Assembly: GCA_973895155.1 (NCBI GenBank)
Contig: OZ316894.1
Span: forward strand, 7,378,001-7,442,000
Direction: 5' to 3'
From: Marsupella aquatica
Taxonomy: Eukaryota > Marchantiophyta
Length of the DNA stretch: 64,000 nucleotides
Positions 45,112-54,655 of this stretch are shown one piece after another (the stretch's first letter is position 1; each line of letters begins with the position of its first letter). A program made the position numbers and the translations under genes. A model generated the notes under the pieces. That model ran no database searches. It was given only the letters and a program-made list of their open reading frames with translations, and was not told where the DNA came from.

Positions 45112-47241
45112 CTCAATATCCATATCTGCCCTCCATAAAGGGGTGGACAACAAAACGGTATATTGCTGCACATGTTTGAATTTGTTTTTTTGCTCGACTG
45201 CCGTAAATATTTGCCTCATGTGATTGAAGTCTGAGCTGTGCAAGACAGCAACATATCCGTCGTCTAAAAGCATTGGTCTCATCACTCCAAAAAAATAATA
45301 TGGGAGTTTCTCGCTCCAAACATTCCAAGACGGAACCTGTTTGTCTGTAACGCTTGTTTTATGCCCAGTTGGAAGAGAAATGAATCCCAAATGTGCTCCA
45401 ATCCCAGCATAAGGCTTTCCATTAATTACAACATGGTTCGGGCACTCTACGCTCTTCGAAATCCCAGTAATCCATCGATCTCCATCTCCCATCCAAGATG
45501 GCCTCACTTTACTTACGCTAATTGAGTTTGCAGTATCGGTCAAATTGCTACGAGCCAGGAAATGTCGCTGCCCATCCATCTTCAAACCACACATCCGAGC
45601 AACACCTTGAGCAACTGAAACTTCCTCATCGTCCGAATCTGAAAGAATCTGGATGTTCCGCTTCCATTTCAAACGTTTTATACTTCCTAAATCCGCTGCG
45701 CTCTTTGTTGTGACTTCGGCATCTGGGGACTGAGGTTCCTCACCATCATCTGCTCCACTCTTCAAACTCTCAGAAGCCGCTCCCTTCCTCCTCTCTGTGA
45801 AGCAAAAGACATTAGTGTCTGTATATTCGACACACATCCAGACTTAAAAATAAAAAGTAACATACAATTAACAGACTTACTTGGCTTTCCGGAAATCTGG
45901 GACCCATCTTTGGATGTGTCCTTCAATGCTCCTTTTCTTGGCTTCCGTGCTCGACTCCTATCCACTATGGCAGCTACACCAAGACAAGCTTTTTCCATCG
46001 CCTCGCAACCACCAACTTCAGCATCAGTGGGTGCCAATTTGGACTCGGAGATGTAAGATTCCGGAAGGAATCCTCGATTGATCATGTGAAGAGCTGCTTT
46101 CTCTACAGTGTCAAATGTCACAGACCATTTGTCCGAGTCCAAATACCATGGACAATGAAGAACCTCCCACTCGCTCAATCTCCTCGGAGCTTCACTTCCC
46201 TCGCAAGGAAACATACAATATTTCCCAAACTTATCACTTGTAGGGTCCTCTTTAACCCCAGCTATCCATGGGGAGAAACAGGCTGGGTAGGACCACCAGT
46301 AAAATTTGTCTGCTACTTCTCTGTCTACAAAAAATCGATATGTGTATCTCTTCGCTCTCCTCCGAAACAATGTAATGTCTACCTTCTCTCCTGTCTTGGG
46401 TGGCCAAATCTGCTTGAAAAAACGAGTTTTCACACGAGTTTGGAAATCCTCAAAATCCTCCTCAATGTCAAGGATTAGCGAAGCTTTCGTCTTCTTTGAA
46501 GACGTAAGGATCCTCGACTCAGGGACAGTAGGCATTACCTCAGAAACAATTTCAGACATGAGGGAAGATGAAATTGACTCGACTTGCTCCCACACTGCCC
46601 AACGATGAAGCCAAAGCTTAGTCTCACCATCTGAGAATTGACCTGGATGAAAGAATTTTTTCCGAAGCTCAGGATGACACTGTGCCTCCAGGAGTGTACA
46701 TCGGAGCTCTGGGGATAAAGAGGTCACACCAGTGAACAATCCAGCTCGATCAAGACCACAAGAAACATTTCCCCTGCCTTTGTCATCTATTCTCTGGGCC
46801 TCCTTTCTCTCGTTCTCGTAGTAGTTATGCATTTTGACACATTTCTTGAAAAAGTCTCCAAACTCAGGATTTAGTAATGGACCGATCTTTGGAACTTTCA
46901 CATTCCAATCAGCAAGTTGTTCTTTCATCATGTCACGCATTGCTAAGTCCTGTGCAGCCTTGGAAAGGGGCTCGCCTTGAGCCTCCTTAAGAGCAAATTT
47001 CTTCTTAAGGTCCTCGGTCTGCGATGCAATGTTAGCAACGGATAGAATATAAGTGCAGGCATCCAGCGTCATGTTCTTCGAATACCATGCGGCCTTCCGC
47101 ACATTGGCCATCTTCTGCTGGAAAAGTTTGTAATTCTCAACGTCGATGATATCTTTGTAAACGGATAAGTCATTGTTCAGAATCTTCTAGACGCGTTCAG
47201 CCTCCAAAACCCAGGAATTCTCTACATGACATTGAGTTAAC

Positions 47242-47335
47242 CTGCCACAACATGCCTCATGTTAGCGAGATCGCTAGCTGAAAGTGACTTGGTAAAAATG
47301 AAATTTCAGAACTATCTTATCATGAGAAGTCCCAC
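47242..47335 (-). repeat. First intron of the fusion gene with one element B palindrome
   Basis: A 94-base intron (GTGGGA...GTGGCAG) containing GTTAGCGAGATCGCTAGC at 47,261-47,278. Confidence 0.85.
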
Positions 47336-48111
47336 CTGTTCAATGCGTGCATAGCCAACTCGATCTGAACGAAAGAGTTCTTTTCACCCTTAAAGATCTT
47401 GCAGACCACTCGAGGATGGTACTTAATATCATCCGGATGTTCCTCTGCCAGTTGGCTCCACGAATACAATCGATGGTTTCCATCGAAAACACAGAACATT
47501 TTGTCCTTGAGGATCTGGAAAGAAACATGAGAATCACATTCGCGCTCAAACTCCTCGTTTTGCAACACCCAAATATCATCCCAAGTTTCGCGGATGGCAT
47601 CTGTACAGATCTGGATTTCTCCATCCTCGTTTGTCATCTGAACGTAAAATCAAGGCGCATCCTTGATGTAACCCTGCATTTTGAACTCGGACTTCAATGT
47701 GTCTATCGCAGTGGAATCCTTCTGCAGAGACCGGACAATCTGCATGTTTCTCATCCGGCATAGAGGAATTCGGGGGGGAGCCAATGCAAATCCGAACTCA
47801 TTCACTCCAAACGAGTGAAGATGACGGTTTATGACAACCGTGTAAGGTTCCGAAGCGCTCGGATCAAACACAGGAGCAACTACATCTACCGCTGTCACCA
47901 TCTTGGGCTGCCTTGGAGTCTTCAATCCCCCTGCAAGCGCTTTCTTGTTCGTTGTGGACCTAGTTTCTCTCCTTGTCGACTCCCTCGACTGAAACGATCC
48001 TCTCGAAGAAATACTCTCTGGAGACAATGATGACTCCATGAAATAAAACCCTTCGGAGAAGAGTGCTCGAGCCCGGAGACTACAGCGGCTGCACGCATCA
48101 AAAATGTCCAC

Positions 48112-48717
48112 AGAGCACCTCCTTTCGGAGAATTAGGACAGCCGTACAAACTGCTACGAACTCCCTCCAAAGCCTTACAAAGTTACAAAAGTGAATACTG
48201 ACAACGATCGATAGTACGATGTAAGGAATAACGGAAATCTCCTGGCAGGGACCACTAGTTGTACTTTTTGGAAAACATGAAGAACAACCTTCACGACCGA
48301 TAATCTTATCCAGAAATAATACTCCAAGTGTCCCGTGTAACTTGTACCGTTGACATTATGGTACCCGTTGACTATTCCCAACGGAATCCTAACGGTAAAC
48401 TTCCTCAAAAATCAGTTTGACTTTTTGGCTAGCGAGATCGCTGGCATAAACTCAATGACACAGGTATCCTTAAAAGAGTTGAAATCAACGATTTTCTTTC
48501 CATAAAACTATCAAAACCAAGCTAGTGAGATCGCTAGCATGGGAGACATCCCTATACGTTGAGTAAAAGACAAAATAACGGTAAAATCAACGGGAACCGA
48601 CTGACAATCTGTTCGGATTGTTGTTTTCGTTGGGAAAAACCCAGTTTTGGTCCTGCAAATAGGATTCGTATGTGCGATGCAAAACATAGTCGTTGGATTT
48701 TTGTATGCTGAGAAGAG
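48112..48717. promoter_or_regulatory. Divergent intergenic region of element B with two palindromes
   Basis: The gap between the divergent fusion gene and transposase gene contains palindromes at 48,428-48,445 (GCTAGCGAGATCGCTGGC) and 48,521-48,538 (GCTAGTGAGATCGCTAGC). No convincing TATA box was seen. A position between divergent starts fits operator sites. Confidence 0.6.
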
Positions 48718-51700
48718 ATGATGATGATGAATTCCAAGGTGGTTTTGGAGCGTAGAATGACGGGAGACGTGGTGGTACTCCCAAGTGCCCCTGACTCGTC
48801 GGAGGTTAGGGTGACAGAGTCATTCCTTGCAACTCGTTTTGGAATTCCAAAAGATGACCTTGTCATGAAGTTGTTTGAGTTGTATTCTCAAAATGGGCCA
48901 CGGAGTCACGAGTTGAGAGAGGACAGTAGTACTTCCGGGAAGGTATGACGCTGAAGGTTGGATCTTGTGTCGAGGTTCTGTCCAGTAAAGATTGTTTTCC
49001 TGAAGTCATTTTGGAACCCATGGAATTAGATCCCGTTCATCAAACTCCTGTGATTGATCTTGGGACGCCTCCCAAAGACAGAGCTCCCGAGGTCATTGAA
49101 ATATCTCCAGAGAGTATAAGGCAAGACACAACTTGTGGTTCGATGAAGTCACGAGATGGTTCCAAACCCGAAGGGTTAGCGACAAATTTAATTGAAAGGA
49201 CTGGGGATAGCATGACCACAGTGTATCGGATGAATGCCTATGACACTTTTCTCAATATCAGTGGAGCGAGTGAACTTGCACAATTTAGAAGAGGGAATCA
49301 ATGGAAAGAATGTCAGGTTTCGACTCTGCCATCGATCGACATACAATGGTAACGTTGTTTTTGAACTTCCTCCAGTCGAGGGGGCCGGGAGGGGAGGAGG
49401 TCTCCAAGATATGGATCGAGAGAAGGACGGCTATCCTTGGACGAGACTAGTGACTACATCTGCGAATTTGAAGCCAAGGTTTCATTGGGCTGTGTCAAAA
49501 GTTCGTTGCGCTGGAATTCTCGAATGCCATAATTTGGGTTGCCGGAAGTTGAAACATACTGGAGTGAAAAATGACTGCGCTTTCAGAGGGAAAGGGTTGC
49601 TGACTGACATCTTTTGTCTTGGAGAGCAAGTGAGTGAGGGAGGACTTGTCTGTGGCTTCTGTGAAGAGAGGCCTCTCTGTATTCAAGAATGCCCGGCAAA
49701 ACTGTTGTATGTGTACCCTAAGCCAGGTTTGGAGAGTCACATTTCAATGCATATGTCCGATTGGCTGTGCATATGGGATTCCACGATCACCCTGTTTGGA
49801 AGGGAAAATCTCATTCTACGAGAAAAACAGCGGAAGATGTGGTTTTAGGGGTCCATCGGTTGAATCCAGTCTCAACTCCCGCACGTCTGAGAAACCAGTC
49901 AATTGGGAACCTTGTCTCGCTATTGCATCCAGAATCATCGGCTTAGTTGTCGAGAGAAGAACAACAAGAAATTTGGAGTTCGATCGGAGTAGTTTCTACT
50001 GCTCCAAAGTTCCAAGCTATTCTTCGAAGTGTGAAGATGGATAATCCTAAAAAAGGAGAACTTGACTCACTTCATGAAATGCAATCACGTAACAATTTCC
50101 CTTTCGTGCAGAGGTACCTGTTTCCCGGTCAAGGAAACAGAAATGATCGAGCGCATGTATTCAAAATGAGTACAAATGGTCCTGGATCGGGTGTGGAAAT
50201 TTTGAGGAGCATGGAGGCTGGAGGAGCATTGGAAGGTTCGTGGGTCAGTTTTGACGTGATGCATCGTATCACTAGTGGATGGTTGACCTTCAGCGCACAC
50301 GTGTATGACCATAATTACCGCGCTCTGTGTACAATTTTCACTTGCGAGTTGAGAGCCGAAGACACAGAGTCGCTTGAAACTGCGTGGAGGTTAATGGTAG
50401 ATGTCGCATCCGAGAATGGAGTGCATAATCCCATTATTGGAGGATTCATAGCAGACAATGCGAAGGCCGGCTGGATTTCTGTGAGAAGGGTATTTTTTGG
50501 AGGTGTCAGAAATCCTTTGAAAGAGCATAGTGATGCTTTCCATCTCTCTCAATCTCTCAGAAGACACACTTTGGAGGGGATCAAGGAGGGGTGTCATGCG
50601 GAGCACTATAAGATGTGGGAGAAGTTAAGAATTGCTCCAACATACGTCGAAGCATATCATATCGCCGAAGACATTCAAAAATGGTGGAAAGAGGGGAATT
50701 GTCACCCTTCCAAGCTTAAATCACTACAAGGGTGGATTTCATGGTGGGTTGTGCGGTGGAGACAATGGGGTAACTTTATTCGTGTGGTGAGTAACGGTGA
50801 ATTCTTTCTGATGAGTTTAAGCTAGCGAGATTGCTAGCAATAAAACTTCTTTTCGTAAATGTATTTTGGTCACCGACTGAAACATTAGACTGTCTCAAAA
50901 TTGACATATTGCTAGTGAATACAAGTGTTAACTCTGCTCATTTTTCAGACGCAAACTGTGAAGGAGTCTGCTCTGATGCCAAACTGTCCGGGAGCTGAAT
51001 CTGCTCATGCATCAATGCGTTCCTGCCAGCCGAAGAAGAAAATTGGTTTGATTGAAGCCTGTGAAGTTGACCAGAATCGAGCAGCCGGACAGATTGCAGC
51101 GTTCACTGCATACTTGGAAGGGTGTCATCGTGGGAATGGTCCTACAATATTTGAGCTGGCCTTCAGAAATGCAAATACAATGGGGTCTATGGATGCCTAT
51201 GAGAAGGCATCCAATCTACTATTTGAATCATCTGGAAAATATGAGTTCTATAGAACTGTGCCTTTACATGGAGATCTTAGAACAACGTCAGGGAAATGGA
51301 AGGGTAGTGCTTCTGCTTCTATTCATGAAAACGATTCTCATAGACATGATAAGATATTGCGCACAGTGGCGTCGCGGTCTAGTTTGAAAAGAAGAAATCT
51401 TTACACAGAATTTGGTAACTTCAGCGGTGCTTCTGATATTGGTGGACCTTCAGACTTTCCTGGCGATGAAGACAACCCCACTTGCCATGGACCTTCTCTT
51501 CCTCGTGAAGTTATAAATATATCAGATGATGGTGAAGAACTTAGCCGTGGAGATACAACACAGGACCCGAACTACGTTGGAGAAATACCACAGCCTCAAA
51601 ATAATCGGGATGAAATTCGGGATGCACCCCGAAGGATTCCTTTTGTTGAAGAGGTTGATGTGACATATGGGACCTGGCACTTGAGGCGGAGTGGAAAAGG

Positions 51701-52532
51701 GAGTGGACCTGTTTGCAATGGACGAGTGGACCGAAGAGTGTCTGGAAGAGATGAGTGCAGGAATCTCATCAAAGAAACTGGAATGAAGGCATTCCGGGCT
51801 GGAGTGGTTGGTGTTGCGATTCACGGATTGAGGTTGTCATCTCCACATTGTCAGCTTCTATACTTCTGTCCGAATAATAGGTGCCATAAAATAGGTGGCA
51901 GAAGGACTCTTGCCCAGCTTCCGAAACCACCTGAGGCATTGCAAGTCCAGCGTGGGACCACGCTGACCCCAACAGAGATTGACTTTCTTCTTCGAAATGG
52001 GATTGAAATCAGAGGATTATCATACTCTGATCCAGCACCGATTGGGTCGTTCTCCTCTCCAAATCGTGTTGACCTCCGAATTGATGTGAACTCCTTCCTA
52101 GAAAGAGTTGACATTGGTATTCCAAACCGTAGATTCAAGACCCGGAATAGGAAAGGCGTTCGTCAACGTTTCCAGAACACCCCGGAGCTTCTCAAACGCA
52201 TTTGATCTGCGACTGACGAACATATGAGAGTCATTGGAAGTGAGAAGATATGCCTCGGAAACGGGTGGGGATGGCAATATCTTATCATCACTCACGAGAC
52301 AGATTCAAAAATTGCACACAAGTACTGGGTCCAAGTGTGTTGCTTTCCTTCTTGCTCATGTGATGACTTCTACAAGAGACACACGAGAGGAAGACCCTAT
52401 ATGTCTTGTAAACACCTCCTCTGGGTGTACTTAAACAAGTTCTCACTGAATCTAGACAGAGACAATCTTGTGAAGCAGCCAATTCTGACTGTTGCTGAAG
52501 TAAGGAGTTTGATTCCGTTGCAGTGTAGTTGA
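48718..52532 (+). pseudogene. MULE-like transposase of element B with zinc finger and SWIM domain
   Basis: Coding blocks run from the four-Met start at 48,718. The N-terminal acidic region has VIEISPES. A zinc-binding block CAGILECHNLGCRKLKH (49,510-49,560) resembles FLYWCH/WRKY-GCM1 fingers of MULEs, followed by more Cys pairs and MGFHDHPVWKGKS. The DDE region (49,947-50,786) has VSFDVMHR, FIADNAKAGW and DAFHLSQSL. An intron (50,787-50,948, GTGAGT...TTTCAG) holds a palindrome. The second exon (50,949-52,532) includes VINISDDGEE and a C-terminal SWIM finger: CSCDDFY, then SCKHLLWVYL (52,350-52,430). Breaks: frame changes near 48,940, 49,270 and 49,740, TAG at 49,944-49,946 and TGA at 52,203-52,205. 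Function: cut-and-paste transposition, probably lost in this copy. Confidence 0.75.
50787..50948 (+). repeat. Transposase intron with element B palindrome
   Basis: GCTAGCGAGATTGCTAGC lies at 50,821-50,838, inside a phase-0 intron. A half copy (ttgctagtgaat) lies at 50,910. Confidence 0.85.
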
Positions 52533-53240
52533 CTTAATCTCTATTATCCGTTGAGGTGAATGTTTCAGCGTCCCTAATTTTGTCGCCTTTTTGGTTTTCA
52601 GATCAGAGGAAAGTCCTCCACCTCACTAATTATATTGTGTATGTAATGTTAGCGAGGGTCTAGTACTATTCTATACGTATCGGCAATAGTGTTTATTTTT
52701 CTAGCGAGGTCTCTGGCATTAAACCCATAAAGTAAAGTTTTAGGTTTCCCGTAAACGGTTTCTTTTTGACCAAGTTCTACATAACGTAGAGTTCAATAAC
52801 TCATGTATTTTAATTGTTTTTGGGATATACATTCGAGAAAACAAACCATTTTAGTCATGCATAGTTTTACTAGCGATGTCGCTAGCAAAACTAGTACTGT
52901 AAGTCCAAACATTGCAGTCGGCAGTCTTCTCAAGAAGTTATTTCAAAATGAACAAAGATGTGCTCCCTTACAACTGTGTTGGACATTGAGTGTCGAAGAA
53001 CTTTTTTGGATCCCAGATCTACGAAATAGACACAGTCTACAAAATGTTTATGCCCCTACAAATGTTTCCTATTCAATGGCTCCCTGCCTTGTACGCATCG
53101 GAGTCAGAGTCGGATACTGTATCATAGTCGGAGGAAGAGAGGATGTTTTCCGTGCTCGCATGTCATCCACAACGTAAATCACTCAAGTACCAGTAGGCAA
53201 TATTTACTAGCGATCTCGCTAGCAAGGTATGCACTCATGA
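52533..53240. repeat. Palindrome cluster downstream of the element B transposase
   Basis: Palindromes lie at 52,870-52,885 (CTAGCGATGTCGCTAG) and 53,207-53,222 (CTAGCGATCTCGCTAG), with decayed copies near 52,648 and 52,700. This mirrors the terminal clustering seen in element A. Confidence 0.8.
53075..53160 (-). pseudogene. Partial copy of an acidic-tail exon
   Basis: On the minus strand it reads ENILSSSDYDTVSDSDSDAY followed by a short end and a stop. It matches the tail of the frame at 53,420-53,605. It has no start of its own in frame, so it is a last exon or duplicated fragment. Confidence 0.45.
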
Positions 53241-53419
53241 AATTGAAAAAACTTCTGAAGCTTTATTTGAATATTGTCCAATATTTATCAAAACATCTGT
53301 AACTGACAAAATATCCGTGTCCTACCGATCATTTCATTTTAAGGTCACGGACTTGGCAGAGATTAACTGTAAAACTACGGGGGTTCGCAACGCGGAGTGA
53401 TTGTCGTATAGGGTACTAT

Positions 53420-53676
53420 TCATGGAGATGCTGCCTTGTAGGCGTCTGAATCTGTGTCCGAATCCGTATCATAATCGGACGAAGCTAGGATGTCGGATGT
53501 CGAGTAGTTGTGTATGTCGATGTCCCTCCAGTAAGACTCCTCCTCCTCTCTCTTCCGCTTCTCTGAAACTCCCTTAGAAACGGATACGTTTGTGCGAGAA
53601 GACATTGGTGCTCTAGAAACAACGCTTGAAGTTGTTTCCTTCGGCGGTGCAGGTCGTTGAGTTGAAGCAGAGGCAA
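53420..53676 (-). CDS. Small acidic-tail protein of element B
   Basis: The frame from Met at 53,605 has a basic start (SEKRKREEEESYWRD) and an Asp/Ser tail (SSDYDTDSDTDSDAYKAASP). An upstream frame to 53,676 in another register may be a first exon. The region upstream (53,768-53,812) recurs inverted at about 63,125-63,168. Function is unknown; an acidic tail could mediate protein contacts. Confidence 0.4.
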
Positions 53677-53867
53677 CAGGCGGGACCCGACTGGATGATG
53701 ATCAGCGTCTAATCACAACTTCACAAGGGAAAGAGAGATTCTGGATGACGGTTCCTCGAGATCTCATTTATGGCTCTATAGAGGTCCCACCAAGGGCCCA
53801 CTCCATCTCTTATATTCTCTTACGATATCACCAATTCACTTGAGTGAATTCATTTCACTTTCCGTCC

Positions 53868-53935
53868 TCTCCTCCATGAGCAACAGACTGATGTGTCCTC
53901 TCCTCCATGAGCAACAAACTGAATGTGGAGGAACT
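53868..53935. repeat. Two-copy direct repeat at the right of element B
   Basis: gtcctctcctccatgagcaaca followed by a/gactga occurs twice in tandem. A palindrome attcacttgagtgaat precedes it at 53,834-53,849. Confidence 0.7.
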
Positions 53936-54655
53936 TGACGGAACCAAACTCACTTATGTCCTGCTAACCCTCCATTAACCCAAACGGCAATCGCGTAGTC
54001 GTCCAAGGTGATTTTGAGATCGTTGTGTGCACTTTTTGAAGTCAGACATTCAGTGGCATGTCTTCTTTCAAAAGGCATTATTCGAGATCATTCCGGACCG
54101 GAGCGATATACTCGTCTGCGGCGACTTCATTTTTCCCCTTAAGCAATTTACATGAACCTGGAAGTCAAGTACAAGAGATAGCTAGTCCCTCTTCCGTGTT
54201 CTCAATGATTCTGCCACCACTTCCTCACATGGATTTAATTGGAGGAGGCTGGTAAAAAAGCAACATATCTAAGAGAAGAATACCACATTGTGATGCCTAG
54301 CCAGGAATCACTAGGCCAGTTAAAATGTAAAAACTAGGAGTGTACCCTAAAAACACATTAGTATAGTAACCAAAAAAAGGAAAATATAAACAATGAAGGG
54401 TGACCATGGAACCCGAGCCGAGGCCGGAAGTAAGGACGCCACGGCAGGGAACACAATTAGGGTTAGGGTGAGCTAAGTATCGGCGGCTAGGGGTAACCAA
54501 TGGGAAGGCAAGGGGGGGTAAGGACCAATCGCAAGGCATGGCGGCTCGTTTGCAAGCATGAACTAAGCAGACAATTACGTGAAGCCAACTACTGTCAACT
54601 GCTTAGGCAAGCACTGTGGGCGGGAGCAGATACCGACTATCAACTCAAGGAGGGT

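Larger units (their letters stand above)
44423..48039 (-). pseudogene. ParB-like / methyltransferase-like fusion of element B
   Basis: Four exons: 48,039-47,336, 47,241-45,881, 45,794-45,112 and 44,929-44,423. All introns are GT...AG and the total of 3,255 bases is an exact multiple of three (1,084 residues). Exon 1 has the ParB-like FCVFDGNHRLYSW (about 47,470-47,505). Exon 2 is a large unrecognised region. Exons 3-4 have the order of a permuted methyltransferase: a GKPYAGIG site where motif IV should be, MRPMLLDDGYVAVLHSS, then IVLDWTVCDGSSF in place of motif I and VGVEDRD. The catalytic D/N-PPY and the DxxxGxG glycines are not kept, so it may bind without methylating. Premature stops: TGA at 47,650-47,652 and TAG at 47,187-47,189. 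Introns 1 and 3 contain element palindromes. Confidence 0.65.
43900..53900. mobile_element. Element B, large cargo transposon with MULE-like transposase (ends not located)
   Basis: A minus-strand ParB/methyltransferase-like gene (44,423-48,039) and a divergent plus-strand MULE-type transposase gene (48,718-52,532) share the 18-base palindrome GCTAGCGANNTCGCTAGC, which occurs about ten times from 44,971 to 53,222 and nowhere else in the window. Small acidic-tail frames lie at the right (53,080-53,605). The layout parallels element A although the transposases belong to different families. Terminal inverted repeats and a target duplication were not found, so the limits given are approximate. The right end could lie before 54,284 or beyond element 2. 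Confidence 0.65.

Noticed and set aside
26486-52205. Stop-codon readthrough or a variant genetic code
   Set aside because: TAA, TAG and TGA all appear in frame and the same genes also have frameshifts, which fits decay or sequence error better.
43900-54284. Terminal inverted repeats of element B
   Set aside because: Reverse-complement comparison by eye of 42.4-43.9 kb with 53.6-54.3 kb and with 61.96-63.2 kb gave no convincing pair.
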